DNA from: Streptomyces sp. NBC_00820
GTDB lineage: Bacteria > Actinomycetota > Actinomycetes > Streptomycetales > Streptomycetaceae
DNA: 64,000 bases
NCBI RefSeq assembly: GCF_036347055.1
Contig: NZ_CP108882.1
Coordinates: forward strand, 930,001 to 994,000
Direction: 5' to 3'
Part shown: piece after piece, positions 33,579 through 42,490 of the stretch
Numbering within the stretch: the first letter of the stretch is position 1
Layout: each line of letters starts with the position of its first letter
Translations under genes and position numbers: made by a program
Notes under the pieces: generated by a model
What the model was told of the DNA's origin: nothing
What the model saw: only the letters and a program-made list of their open reading frames with translations
Databases searched by the model: none

Positions 33579-34339
33579 GGCTTCTCGGTCAGCCACAGAC
33601 GGTTTCCGTTCACTTCGGCGGCGGGCTCGTCCCAGACGCCCACGACGGCCTCGGCCAGGTCCTTGACGTCCGTGAAGCCCGCGAACTTCGCGTTGGGGCG
33701 TTCGGCGCGCATCGCGTCGTGCACCAGCGCCTTCACCACCAGGATGGCAGCAGCGGCGCGCGGCCCGTCGCCTTCCCCGGCGGTCCCCGCCTTGCGGAAG
33801 CCGTCGGCCATGGCGAGGGTCCACGCCTCGGCGGCGGCCTTGGCGGCGGAGTACGCGGCGTTGCCGGCGGTGGGCTTCGACGCGCCGGCGGCGCTGATCA
33901 GCAGGTAGCGGCCGTTGCCGCCACGCTGGAGGGCGTCGTAGAAGGCCAGGGAGGTGTGCTGGACGGTGCGGATCAGCAGCTTCTCCAGCAGGTCCCAGTC
34001 GGCGAGGTCGCTCTCGCCGAAGGAGGCGCTGCCGCGCCAGCCGCCGACCAGGTGCACCAGCCCGTCGACTCGGCCGAACTCCTTCTCGATGCGGTCGGCC
34101 CAGGCGCGGGTCGAGTCGAGGTCGAGCAGGTCGACCGTCTCGCCGACGACCGTGGCGCCGCCGTTGGCGTAGCGGGCCGCGTCCACGGCCTCCGCGAGCC
34201 GGGTGGCGTCGTTGTCCGCGCCGACGACGATCGCGCCCGCCTCGGCGAGCCGCGTCAGGGTCGCGCGCCCCGCGGGCCCGCCCGCGCCCGCGACCGCGAT
34301 CACCGCGCCGCTGAGAGCCCCGTTCGCCCCGTTCCCCAT
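33575..34339 (-). CDS. SDR-family NAD(P)-dependent oxidoreductase
   Basis: A 254-residue short-chain dehydrogenase: nucleotide-binding VIAVAGAGGPAGRAT near residue 10 and VGADND further on; the catalytic region is LLISAAGASKPTAGNAAYSAAKAAAEAW, with Ser, Tyr and Lys in the S-x12-Y-x3-K arrangement. ATG 34339 was chosen because GAGGGG precedes it; the GTG at 34384 overlaps the upstream stop but lacks such a site. It sits between DUF6421 and the threonine aldolase, suggesting a role in amino-acid-derived carbonyl metabolism. Confidence 0.85.
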   Translation of the reverse strand: MGNGANGALSGAVIAVAGAGGPAGRATLTRLAEAGAIVVGADNDATRLAEAVDAARYANGGATVVGETVDLLDLDSTRAWADRIEKEFGRVDGLVHLVGGWRGSASFGESDLADWDLLEKLLIRTVQHTSLAFYDALQRGGNGRYLLISAAGASKPTAGNAAYSAAKAAAEAWTLAMADGFRKAGTAGEGDGPRAAAAILVVKALVHDAMRAERPNAKFAGFTDVKDLAEAVVGVWDEPAAEVNGNRLWLTEKP

Positions 34340-34380
34340 GATCTTCCCCTCTTGAGCAGCAGTGTGGTGGACGCGGTCGC

Positions 34381-35778
34381 TCACGCGGCGATCCGCTCGG
34401 CGCCGTTCGCCGTGATGCCCTTGGTGGAGGCGATCACGTTCTTCAGCTTCTTGGACAAGGCCTCATAGAACATGCTCAGCGGAAACTCGTCCGGAAGCAC
34501 GTCGTCCACGAGCTTGCGCGGCGGCTGGGTCAGGTCCAGGGCGTCCGGTCCCTTGGCCCACTTCGATCCGGGGTGCGGAGCGAGGTAGGTCGCGACCAGT
34601 TCGTAGCCGGCGAACCAGTGCACGAGCTTGGGGCGGTCGATGCCGTCCCGGTACAGCTTCTCGATCTCGGCGCAGAGCTGGTTGGTGACCTGCGGGGCGC
34701 GCTCCCAGTCGATGGAGAGCCTGTTGTCGGTCCAGCGGACGACGTCGTGCTTGTGCAGGTAGGCGAAGAGCAGCTGGCCGCCGACACCGTCGTAGTTGCG
34801 GACGCGGTCGCCGGTGACCGGGAAGCGGAACATGCGGTCGAAGAGGACCGCGTACTGCACGTCACGGGCCTGCGGGACGCCGTCCGCCTGGAGCTTCACG
34901 GCCTCCTTGAAGGCGGTGAGGTCGCAGCGCAGCTCCTCCAGGCCGTACATCCAGAACGGCTGGCGCTGCTTGATCATGAACGGGTCGAACGGCAGGTCGC
35001 CGTGGCTGTGGGTGCGGTCGTGGACCATGTCCCACAGCACGAAGGCCTCTTCGCAGCGCTTCTGGTCGTGGACCATCGCGGCGATGTCCTCGGGCAGCTC
35101 AAGGCCCAGGATGCCGACGGCGGCGTCGGTGACCCGGCGGAAGCGGGCGGCCTCGCGGTCGCAGAAGATGCCACCCCAGGAGAAACGTTCCGGCGCCTCG
35201 CGTACGGCGATGGTCTCGGGGAAGAGGACAGCGGAGTTGGTGTCGTAACCGGAGGTGAAGTCCTCGAACGTGATGCCGCAGAACAGCGGGTTGTCGTACC
35301 GGGTGCGCTCCAGCTCGGCCAGCCACTCGGGCCAGACCATGCGCAGCACGACCGCCTCCAGGTTGCGGTCCGGGTTGCCGTTCTGCGTGTACATCGGGAA
35401 GACGACGAGGTGCTGCAGCCCGTCGGCGCGGCCCGCGGCCGGCTGGAAGGCCAGCAGCGAGTCCAGGAAGTCCGGCACCCGGAAGCCGCCCTCGGCCCAG
35501 CGGCGCAGGTCACCGACGAGGGCCTCGTGGTACGCGGCGTCGTGCGGGAGCAGCGGGGCGAGCCGCTCGACCGACTCCACGACACGGCGTACGGCGGCCT
35601 CGGCGTCGGCGCGCCCGGGGGCGCCCTCGGCCTCGAAGTCGATCGATCCGTCCTTGGACTGCCATGGCCGGATCCGCTCCACCGCATCCTTGAGCACGGG
35701 CCAGGCGGGGTCGTCGACCACCCGGGTCTGTGGAGAAACCTGCTCCCCCGCGCCTGCCTGCACAAGAATTTCCGTCAT
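34381..35778 (-). CDS. DUF6421-family protein
   Basis: A 465-residue soluble protein I recognise as DUF6421, found in Streptomyces. Its most striking block is VLWDMVHDRTHSHGDLPFDPF, with several His/Asp that could bind metal, plus FCGITFEDFTSGYDTNSAVLFPET in front (given in pieces). Function is unknown. It leads an operon in which its TGA overlaps a GTG of the SDR reading frame, followed by ltaE. The fixed company of an SDR and a threonine aldolase hints at a pathway on a beta-hydroxy amino acid. ATG 35778 follows GAGGATGAGAC. Confidence 0.75.
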   Translation of the reverse strand: MTEILVQAGAGEQVSPQTRVVDDPAWPVLKDAVERIRPWQSKDGSIDFEAEGAPGRADAEAAVRRVVESVERLAPLLPHDAAYHEALVGDLRRWAEGGFRVPDFLDSLLAFQPAAGRADGLQHLVVFPMYTQNGNPDRNLEAVVLRMVWPEWLAELERTRYDNPLFCGITFEDFTSGYDTNSAVLFPETIAVREAPERFSWGGIFCDREAARFRRVTDAAVGILGLELPEDIAAMVHDQKRCEEAFVLWDMVHDRTHSHGDLPFDPFMIKQRQPFWMYGLEELRCDLTAFKEAVKLQADGVPQARDVQYAVLFDRMFRFPVTGDRVRNYDGVGGQLLFAYLHKHDVVRWTDNRLSIDWERAPQVTNQLCAEIEKLYRDGIDRPKLVHWFAGYELVATYLAPHPGSKWAKGPDALDLTQPPRKLVDDVLPDEFPLSMFYEALSKKLKNVIASTKGITANGAERIAA

Positions 35779-36249
35779 GTCTCATCCTCCACGGGAGAAC
35801 CTCGCGTATGGACACCGTATGCATACCCGCTTTCCCCCAGCAAGAGGCACCTCGGGAAATTATTCTGTCCAGCCGCATAGTCACCGATGTTTTTCCTGCG
35901 GTAAACCGTGACGGCGCTCACTTTCACTATGAGCCCCGATGTCGCGAAGAGGGCGCGGGCGGCGCCCGGACCGCGCCCCGACCGCGCGGTCCGCCGCCTC
36001 GGCCCAGCCCGGTCAATCCCCTGGGGACTCGCCCACGTCAGAGTGACGGCAGGGGCGGGTATGAGCCAGATATCGCGCGCCTCGCGCACGGATCCCGCGC
36101 GCAGGTGCGGGTTCATCGCGAGACGCGGCCATTAGGCTGCGACCTTGCCGCGCGGACGACGACGTCCCGTCGGGTCCGCGGGCACCTCACGCTCGGCTTC
36201 GGCCGCGCGCGAGGACTCCACCGCCGCCTCGACGGAAGCGAGTTGAACC
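35779..36249. other. Intergenic region upstream of the DUF6421 operon and the GDPD gene
   Basis: About 470 bp between divergent genes. The part next to DUF6421 (35800-35930) is AT-richer and has two CGTATG repeats 12 bp apart (35805 and 35817) and a GTATGCATAC palindrome, likely promoter/operator elements. The remainder is GC-rich without a supported ORF. Confidence 0.45.
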
Positions 36250-36933
36250 TTGAACTTCCTTACCATCGGTCACCGCGGGGTCATGGGTGTCGAGCCCGAG
36301 AACACCCTCCGTTCCTTCGTCGCCGCGCAGGCCGCCGGCCTCGACCTGATCGAACTCGACCTCCACCTGAGCAAGGACGGCGCCCTCGTCGTCATGCACG
36401 ACGCGGAGGTGGACCGCACGACCGACGGCACCGGACCGATCGCCGAGAAGACCCTCGCGGAACTGCGCACCCTGGACGCGGGCCGCGGGGAGCGGGTGCC
36501 GGTGTTCGAGGAGGTCCTGGACACGGTGAAGGCGCCGCTGCAGGCGGAGATCAAGGACGTGGCGGCGGCCAGGGCGCTGGCCGAGGTCATGCACCGGCGG
36601 GACCTCACCTCCCGGGTGGAGGTGTCCTCGTTCCACGACGAGGCGATCGCCGAGATCGCCCGGCTGGTACCGGGGGTGCGCACCGCGCTGATCGCGAGCC
36701 GCTACGGCACCGACGTGGTCGAGCGCGCCACCGAGGCGGGCGCCGCGACCCTCTGTCTCAACATCCGCCGGCTGACCCTGGAGGTCACCGAGCTGGCACA
36801 CGCGGCCGATCTGAAGATCATCGGCTGGGTGGTCAACACACAGGACCACCTGCGGCTGGTACGCGCGCTCCAGCTCGACGGGGCGACGACGGACTACCCG
36901 GAGATCAAACGCACCGGCCGCTTCACCGCCTGA
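36250..36933 (+). CDS. Glycerophosphodiester phosphodiesterase (GDPD)
   Basis: A 227-residue TIM-barrel GDPD. The catalytic start IGHRGVMGVEPENTLRSF holds the His-Arg and Glu-Asn pairs, ELDLHLSKDGALVVMHD the metal-binding Glu-Asp and second His, and AEIKDVAAARAL the later Glu. It lacks a signal peptide, so it is probably cytoplasmic, releasing glycerol-3-phosphate from phospholipid head groups. It starts at TTG 36250; the family match begins there and no ATG is available nearby. Confidence 0.92.
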   Translation: MNFLTIGHRGVMGVEPENTLRSFVAAQAAGLDLIELDLHLSKDGALVVMHDAEVDRTTDGTGPIAEKTLAELRTLDAGRGERVPVFEEVLDTVKAPLQAEIKDVAAARALAEVMHRRDLTSRVEVSSFHDEAIAEIARLVPGVRTALIASRYGTDVVERATEAGAATLCLNIRRLTLEVTELAHAADLKIIGWVVNTQDHLRLVRALQLDGATTDYPEIKRTGRFTA

Positions 36934-37036
36934 CCGACCGACCGCGGGGGCTGGGCAGGTGAAGCGGTGGATCGGCGGGCCCGGCAATGAGTCGCCGTGG
37001 CAGCGGTGATCCGGTGCGCGGTCTCCCGCATGAACG

Positions 37037-37576
37037 TCACAGCAGGGGCTTGACCAGCAGCTCGAACTGAAGATCGTCGCGCTGCGGGACGCCGAAGCGC
37101 TCGTCGCCGTACGGGAACGGGGTCATCGTGCCCGTACGGCGGTAGCCGCGGCGCTCGTACCAGGCGATCAGGTCGTCGCGGACCGAGATCACCGTCATGT
37201 GCATCTCGCTGACGCCCCAGGCCGCCCGGGCCCGCCGCTCCGCCTCCGCCATGACGGCCTTGCCGAGGCCGGCCCCCTGGAGGGTGGGGCTGACCGCGAA
37301 CATGCCGAAGTAGGCGTGGTCCCCCCGGTGCTCGAGGTGGCAGCAGGCGACGATCCGGCCGTCCCGCTCGACGGTCAGCAGCCTGCCGTCGGGCGACTTG
37401 ATGACCTGGAGCACACCCTCGGGGTCGGTCCGCTGCCCTTCCAGGATGTCCGCCTCGGTGGTCCACCCGGCCCGGCTGGCGTCTCCCCGGTACGCCGACT
37501 CGACCAGCGCCACAAGGGCGTCCACGTCGGTGTCGACGGCGTCACGGAACGCCAGTCCGGTGGTGGTGCTGTCCAT
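37037..37576 (-). CDS. GNAT-family N-acetyltransferase
   Basis: A 179-residue GNAT protein. The acetyl-CoA-binding motif A is VSPTLQGAGLGKAVMAEAERRA (Q-x-x-G-x-G/A shown as QGAGLG), with preceding beta strand HAYFGMFAV and the C-terminal LIAWYERRGYRRTG block. Substrate unknown; could be an amine, antibiotic or protein N-terminus. It is convergent with the GDPD gene and divergent from the VOC gene. Confidence 0.9.
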   Translation of the reverse strand: MDSTTTGLAFRDAVDTDVDALVALVESAYRGDASRAGWTTEADILEGQRTDPEGVLQVIKSPDGRLLTVERDGRIVACCHLEHRGDHAYFGMFAVSPTLQGAGLGKAVMAEAERRARAAWGVSEMHMTVISVRDDLIAWYERRGYRRTGTMTPFPYGDERFGVPQRDDLQFELLVKPLL

Positions 37577-37756
37577 GGGGATGATCTCCGATCTCGGGCG
37601 CGGCTGAACCAGGGTCGAGGGTAACCGTGCCGCCAGGGTCTGTGCGGCGTGTCAGGTCGCGGGGAGGCAGCGGTGCCTTGTCAGCGCCGGTGAGCGGGGT
37701 GTGGTGCGTGCGGCTGCGAGGCGGAGCTCGCAGAGCTTGGGGGAAGTGCGTGCCAC

Positions 37757-37786
37757 GCCCCGCGTCTGCGGCACGATCCGCCGGAC
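37757..37786. repeat. Dispersed 30-bp repeat, copy B
   Basis: Same 30-bp sequence as 20427-20456 with one mismatch (CGATCC versus CGACCC), located 20 bp before the VOC gene start in a gap that also holds a GC-rich GGAGCTCGCAGAGCTTGGGG stretch. Confidence 0.75.
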
Positions 37787-37806
37787 AGGCCCTAAGCTCC
37801 GGTCGC

Positions 37807-38211
37807 ATGGTGCACGTTCTCGGCAGCCGGACCCTGCTCCGCCCCACCGACCCCGAACGCTCCCGTGCCTTCTACGGCGGACAGCTGGGCCTCGCCGTCT
37901 ACCGCGAGTTCGGCACGGGCCCGGAACGCGGGACCGTCTACTTCCTCGGCGGCGGCTTCCTGGAGCTGTCCGGCCGCTCCGAGCCTCTCCCGACACCGTC
38001 GGCGTCACCGGCGGTGCGGCTGTGGCTCCAGGTCGCGGACGCGGCCGTGGCACATGAGGAGCTGCGGGCCAGGGACGTGGCGATCGTACGGCCCCCGGTG
38101 AAGGAGCCCTGGGGCCTGGTGGAGCTGTGGATCGCCGACCCGGACGGCATCCCGATCGTCCTGGTGGAGGTCCCGGAGGACCATCCGCTGCGGTACCGGC
38201 CGGGCATCTGA
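37807..38211 (+). CDS. VOC-family (glyoxalase/bleomycin-resistance fold) protein
   Basis: A 134-residue vicinal-oxygen-chelate fold protein: a start of LLRPTDPERSRAFYGGQLGLAVY, a middle FLGGGFLELSGR and a close WGLVELWIADPDGIPIVLVE that typically carries a metal-ligand Glu. The first helix lacks the usual His, so metal binding is uncertain. It could be an isomerase, dioxygenase or binding protein. ATG 37807. Confidence 0.82.
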   Translation: MVHVLGSRTLLRPTDPERSRAFYGGQLGLAVYREFGTGPERGTVYFLGGGFLELSGRSEPLPTPSASPAVRLWLQVADAAVAHEELRARDVAIVRPPVKEPWGLVELWIADPDGIPIVLVEVPEDHPLRYRPGI

Positions 38212-38299
38212 ACGGTCGGGCCGAAGGGGTCGGTCCGAAGCGTTGGGGCGGTCAGGGGTCGGCGCCGTCGCCGAGCCCCGGTCCGGGTCTGCCGTCTCC

Positions 38300-39196
38300 T
38301 CAGGTACCCGACGCGGCAAGGACGTTCTCGCGGAAGGCGGCCACCACCGGCCGCAGATCGATGTGATGCCAGGCCGCCCACAGGCGCACGGAGCTTTCGA
38401 ACCAGGGGAGTTCGCGCACGGCCACGCCCTGGGCGGTGCCATGGAGCATGCTCTTCTGGATGAGCGCCATGCCCAGCCCTGAGGCGACGAGGCCGAGGGC
38501 GGTGAGGGGCTCGGTGGCTTCGAGCCGGATGTCGGGGGTGAAGCCCGAGGCGGCACAGGCGGCGATGAAGTCGTCGCGCCAGGCCGGGTTCTGGCTGTTC
38601 TCCACCGCGACCCAGGGCTGCCCGTCGAGGTCGCAAGGGTGGATCTCCTCGCGGTCGGCCAGCGGATGCCCGGCCGGCAGGGCCAGCAGAAGGGGGTCTT
38701 CCAGCAACAGCGCCGACCTCAGGTCCGGATCGTCCTCGGGCGGTGGTTCGGGGACGAAGCCGATGTCCAGGCTGCGCTGCCGCAGACCCTCGTACTGCCC
38801 CGCTGCGGGAAGGTTGTAGAGGGCCACGTGGATGCCCGGGCGCTCGTCGTGGAGTTCACGCAGAGAGCGGGGCAGGACGCCGGCGTGCATGGCGTCGCCG
38901 ACGTAGCCGATGCACAGACCGCCCTCCTCCCCGCGGCCGAGCCGGCGGCCGAGGTTCTCCAGACGGTCGGCGTGCCGCAGCAGAGCCTGGGCCTCGGAGA
39001 GGAAGACCCGGCCGTCGGCGGTGAGCCGGATACGCTGCTGGCTCCGCTCGAACAGGGTCAGACCCAGGTTCTTCTCCAGCTGGGCGATCTGCCGGCTGAG
39101 CGGGGACTGCGAGATGTGCAGCTTCTCGGCGGCACGGCCGACGTGCTCCGTCTCGGCGACGACCACGAAATAGCGAAGTTGTCGCAGGTCAAGCAT
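38300..39196 (-). CDS. LysR-family transcriptional regulator
   Basis: A 298-residue LysR protein: HTH RAAEKLHISQSPLSRQIAQLEKNLG at about residues 20-45 (key part AAEKLHISQSPLSRQIAQLE), LFERS wing, and a sensor domain with GYVGDAMHAGVLP and LALPAGHPLADRE. ATG 39196 follows GAGAGG. It is divergent from the aldo-keto reductase gene and shares with it an 8-bp perfect inverted repeat, so it probably activates or represses that gene. Confidence 0.92.
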   Translation of the reverse strand: MLDLRQLRYFVVVAETEHVGRAAEKLHISQSPLSRQIAQLEKNLGLTLFERSQQRIRLTADGRVFLSEAQALLRHADRLENLGRRLGRGEEGGLCIGYVGDAMHAGVLPRSLRELHDERPGIHVALYNLPAAGQYEGLRQRSLDIGFVPEPPPEDDPDLRSALLLEDPLLLALPAGHPLADREEIHPCDLDGQPWVAVENSQNPAWRDDFIAACAASGFTPDIRLEATEPLTALGLVASGLGMALIQKSMLHGTAQGVAVRELPWFESSVRLWAAWHHIDLRPVVAAFRENVLAASGT

Positions 39197-39220
39197 GTAA
39201 GACCTCTCGGGACTCAAGTG

Positions 39221-39241
39221 TGTCCAAGCAAGTCTTGGACA
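39221..39241. promoter_or_regulatory. LysR-type operator between LysR and AKR genes
   Basis: Perfect inverted repeat TGTCCAAG-CAAGT-CTTGGACA, 25-45 bp upstream of lysR. A strong dyad of this size in a LysR-divergent promoter is the usual regulator-binding site. Confidence 0.75.
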
Positions 39242-39339
39242 GTCTCAATGCTCGATCCTAACCTCGACAGAGCAAGAACCGCAGAAGACGCAAAACGTCA
39301 GAAATCCTGCGGGAAGCCATGCAGAGAAGGATCAGTTCC

Positions 39340-40350
39340 ATGGGTATCAAGTCGCTCCTCCCCGGCCCCCTCGGCTTCGGCACCGCGCCGCTGGGCAACA
39401 TGTTCCGCGCCATCCCCGAGGAAGAGGCCGCGGCCACCGTCGAGGCCGCCTGGAACCAGGGGATCCGCTACTACGACACCGCCCCGTTCTACGGCGCCGG
39501 CCTGTCGGAGCTGCGCCTCGGCGAGGCCCTCGCCGGCCGCCCGCGCGACGAGTACGTGCTGAGCACCAAGGTCGGCCGCGTCATCTTCGACGAGCTCGAG
39601 GACCCGGCCGCGCGTGAGCTCGGCGAGAAGGGCGGCCTGTTCGAGCACGGCCGTCCCAACAAGATGGTCGACGACTACACGGCCGACGCCACCCTCCGCT
39701 CCATCGAGGACAGCCTGAAGCGTCTGCGTACGGACCGGCTGGACATCGTGTGGGTGCACGACATCGCCCAGGACTTCCACGGCGACGAGTGGCTGGCCCG
39801 CTACGAGACCGCCCGCACCGGCGCCTTCCGCGTCCTGCAGCGCCTGCGGGACGAGGGCGTCATCAAGGGCTGGGGTCTGGGCGTGAACCGTGTCGAGCCG
39901 ATCGAGCTCACCCTCGACCTGGACGAGCCCAAGCCCGACGCGTTCCTTCTCGCGGGCCGCTACACCCTCCTCGACCACGACCGCGCGCTCCAGCGTCTGC
40001 TCCCGGCCGCCGCCGCGCAGGGCGTCGACATGGTCGTCGGCGGGCCCTACAGCTCCGGCGTCCTCGCCGGTGGCCGGCACTTCGAGTACCAGGAGGCGCC
40101 GCAGTCCATCATCGACAAGGTCGAGCGGATCAAGGCCCTGGCCGCCCAGCACGGCATCAGCATCAAGGCGGCGGCCCTGCAGTTCGCCCTGGCCCACCCG
40201 GCGACCGCCGCGGTCGTGCCCGGCGCCACCCGGCCCAGCCGTATCGCCGAGGACGTCGCCGCCCTGCACGAGACCGTCCCGGCCGCCTTCTGGAGCGCGC
40301 TGCGCGAGGAGAAGCTGATCTCCGCCGACGCTCCTCTGCCCACCAACTGA
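39340..40350 (+). CDS. Aldo-keto reductase family oxidoreductase
   Basis: A 336-residue AKR. The catalytic tetrad region is visible: Asp and Tyr in YYDTAPFYG, Lys in LSTKVGR and His in VWVHDIAQD. It resembles D-threo-aldose 1-dehydrogenase and pyridoxal 4-dehydrogenase-like members rather than xylose reductases. ATG 39340 follows AGAAGGA. It is divergent from LysR and followed 43 bp later by an SRPBCC protein, likely cotranscribed. Confidence 0.9.
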   Translation: MGIKSLLPGPLGFGTAPLGNMFRAIPEEEAAATVEAAWNQGIRYYDTAPFYGAGLSELRLGEALAGRPRDEYVLSTKVGRVIFDELEDPAARELGEKGGLFEHGRPNKMVDDYTADATLRSIEDSLKRLRTDRLDIVWVHDIAQDFHGDEWLARYETARTGAFRVLQRLRDEGVIKGWGLGVNRVEPIELTLDLDEPKPDAFLLAGRYTLLDHDRALQRLLPAAAAQGVDMVVGGPYSSGVLAGGRHFEYQEAPQSIIDKVERIKALAAQHGISIKAAALQFALAHPATAAVVPGATRPSRIAEDVAALHETVPAAFWSALREEKLISADAPLPTN

Positions 40351-40393
40351 CCCCACCGACAGTCCCGGTTCACCTGAGGAAAGCACCAGCACC

Positions 40394-40831
40394 ATGGCCA
40401 GCACCACCGCGTACATCGACGTCCCCCACTCCCCCGACCACGTCTGGCAGCTCATCGGCGGCTTCGGCTCGCTGCCCGACTGGCTCCCCTACATCCCGCA
40501 CAGCGAGCTCAGCGAGGGCGGCCGTGTCCGCAGCCTGAAGAACGAGGGGGGTGACGTCATCGTCGAGCGCCTCCAGGCCTTCGACCAGGACGCGCGCAGC
40601 TACTCGTACGCCATCCTGCGGGCGCCGTTCCCGGTGACGGGCTACCTCTCCACCCTGACCGTGCGCGAGCTGCCCGAGGCGGGCACCGCGCGGATCGAGT
40701 GGTCGGGCACCTTCACGCCGGTGGGCACCGGCGACGACGAGGCCGTGGCCCTGTTCCACGGCATCTACACGGACGGCCTGGCCGCGCTGGAGCGGGCCCT
40801 GCGGGAACAGGACCCGACCGCCGGCCGCTGA
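40394..40831 (+). CDS. SRPBCC-family (START-like) protein
   Basis: A 145-residue helix-grip fold protein: TAYIDVPHSPDHVWQLIGGFGSLPDWLPYI at the start (key WQLIGGFGSLPDWLP) and a terminal helix FHGIYTDGLAALERAL closing a hydrophobic pocket. It binds or converts a small hydrophobic ligand, possibly a substrate of the aldo-keto reductase. It shares that gene's transcript and ends at a strong terminator. Confidence 0.85.
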   Translation: MASTTAYIDVPHSPDHVWQLIGGFGSLPDWLPYIPHSELSEGGRVRSLKNEGGDVIVERLQAFDQDARSYSYAILRAPFPVTGYLSTLTVRELPEAGTARIEWSGTFTPVGTGDDEAVALFHGIYTDGLAALERALREQDPTAGR

Positions 40832-40848
40832 TCCGTCCGGCGAGGTCC

Positions 40849-40895
40849 GAGGCCGGCCGGCCCGGGGTGGTGACCACCCGGGGCCGGCCGGCCTC
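40849..40895 (+). terminator. Long hairpin terminator after the AKR-SRPBCC unit
   Basis: A 23-bp stem with one mismatch starting GAGGCCGGCCGGCCC and a minimal loop, 17 bp after the SRPBCC stop. Confidence 0.88.
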
Positions 40896-41063
40896 CGCAT
40901 ATGCGGTGTCCCGGAGTCCGTCTTCCGGATCAGGCCGGCTGCGGCCCCGCTCACCGGCCGTACCCCGGTGCATGCTCCCCGTGTACACCCTTGCGCTCGC
41001 TTGCGCTCCGCGTCCCGTGGGCATCGCATCTCTGGACCGACCGTCGAGCGGGGGGTGGGGCGC

Positions 41064-41615
41064 GTGCACGGACCGGTGTCACCGGCCTGGCTGCTGGTCG
41101 CGCTGTGCGCGGCAACCGGGTCCTACTGTCTGCTGCGGATGCGCAGCGGGGTCGAGGAGCAGCGCCGTGCGGCCGGCGGTGAGGCCCTCATGGGGTTCGG
41201 CATGGCCGCGATGGCCGTACCCGCCTCGGTGTTCGCACCGCCGCACTGGACCTGGCCGCTGTACGCCGTCGTGTTCGGCGCCGCGGCCCTGCGCGCACTG
41301 TGGGCGGCCCGCCGCGACACCCACCATCTGCACCACCTGATAGGGACGTCCGCGATGGTCTACATGTCCCTCGTCATGGCCGCGTCGCCCACCGCCCACG
41401 TCCACACGCACGTCGGCGCCGGTGTCCCGCTGGTGACCGGCGTGCTGCTGCTCTACTTCACCGGCTACGTACTGCTGTCCGGCGCCCGCCTGGTGCCGAC
41501 CGGCCCCGCCGCCGGCGGGGCCGGGTCGCGGCGCTGGGGCGACCGTCCGGAACTGGCACGGGCGTGCCGGGTGTCGATGGGGATCGGTACGGTGGCCATG
41601 CTGCTGACGATGTGA
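41064..41615 (+). CDS. DUF5134-like polytopic membrane protein
   Basis: A 183-residue integral membrane protein with about five hydrophobic segments (WLLVALCAATGSYCLL, MGFGMAAMAVPASVFA, YAVVFGAAALRALWA, SAMVYMSLVMAA, VTGVLLLYFTGYVLLSG). Conserved His residues (RRDTHHLHHLIG and HVHTHVGAG) resemble DUF5134, where they may bind metal. GTG 41064 follows GGGGGTGGGG. Function unknown. Confidence 0.72.
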   Translation: MHGPVSPAWLLVALCAATGSYCLLRMRSGVEEQRRAAGGEALMGFGMAAMAVPASVFAPPHWTWPLYAVVFGAAALRALWAARRDTHHLHHLIGTSAMVYMSLVMAASPTAHVHTHVGAGVPLVTGVLLLYFTGYVLLSGARLVPTGPAAGGAGSRRWGDRPELARACRVSMGIGTVAMLLTM

Positions 41616-41732
41616 CACGGCGCGGCGGCTGCCCGCACCCGACCTCGGTGTGCCGTACCCGCCGACCGCCGCCGTGGATGCGACACGCCGGGGTTGCCGC
41701 GTGCGGGACCCCGCGTGGACCAGGATCGCCGC

Positions 41733-42479
41733 ATGCGCCACCAGCCCGCCGGACACGGCCCCGAACCCAGTCCCGAACCCGGCCCCGATCCCGGCCCCGG
41801 ACCCGGTCCATCGGCTCACCGCGCCGCGGTGTCGACGGCGGCCGTGCTCGCCGTCTGTTCCGTCCTGCTGGTGACACTGGTCGCCGCGGAGTGGCACCCC
41901 CTGCTCGCGCTGGACAGCGGCGTCTCCCGCACCACGCACGGCTGGGCGGTGCACGAACGCGGAGTCACGCACGTCTTCCGCATCCTGACGGACTGGGTGT
42001 GGGACCCGCTGACCATGCGCCTGGTGGGTGCGGGGGCCGCGCTGTGGCTGGTCCTGCGGCGTGCGGCCTGGCGGCCGGCGCTGTGGCTGGTGCTCACCGT
42101 CGCGCTGGCCGCGGGCGTGCAGCAGGTGGTGAAGGCCGCGGTCGGCCGGTCGCGCCCGGTGTGGCCGGACCCTGTGGACAGCGCGCGGTACCAGGCCTTT
42201 CCCTCCGGTCACGCGATGACGGCCACGGTGGTCTGCGGCCTGCTGCTGTGGCTGCTCCACCGGCGGGGCGCGAGCAAGGCGCTGTGGCGTACGGCCGTCG
42301 CGGTGTCCCTTGTCACGGTGGTCGGTGTCGGTCTGACCCGGGTGTGGCTGGGCATCCACTGGCCCTCGGACGTCGTCGGCGGCTGGCTGCTCGGGGCACT
42401 GGTCGTCACGATCGCCGTCACGGTCTACGAGTGGCCGCGCGGCAGTCGCGCGGGCCGGTCCTCCCGGCGGCCGGGGTAA
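41733..42479 (+). CDS. PAP2-family membrane phosphatase
   Basis: A 248-residue PAP2 phosphatase. All three catalytic motifs are present: KAAVGRSRP, PSGHAM with the catalytic His, and GIHWPSDVVGGW with the nucleophile His. Six hydrophobic segments are typical. A Gly/Pro-rich N-terminal 30 residues precede the first helix. It probably removes phosphate from lipid phosphates or undecaprenyl pyrophosphate outside the membrane. ATG 41733; longer readings add only low-complexity residues. Confidence 0.92.
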   Translation: MRHQPAGHGPEPSPEPGPDPGPGPGPSAHRAAVSTAAVLAVCSVLLVTLVAAEWHPLLALDSGVSRTTHGWAVHERGVTHVFRILTDWVWDPLTMRLVGAGAALWLVLRRAAWRPALWLVLTVALAAGVQQVVKAAVGRSRPVWPDPVDSARYQAFPSGHAMTATVVCGLLLWLLHRRGASKALWRTAVAVSLVTVVGVGLTRVWLGIHWPSDVVGGWLLGALVVTIAVTVYEWPRGSRAGRSSRRPG

Positions 42480-42490
42480 GGTCCCGGCAC

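Noticed and set aside
35775..36116. 113-codon minus-strand ORF upstream of DUF6421
   Set aside because: Poor codon composition, no domain, and it covers what looks like promoter DNA.
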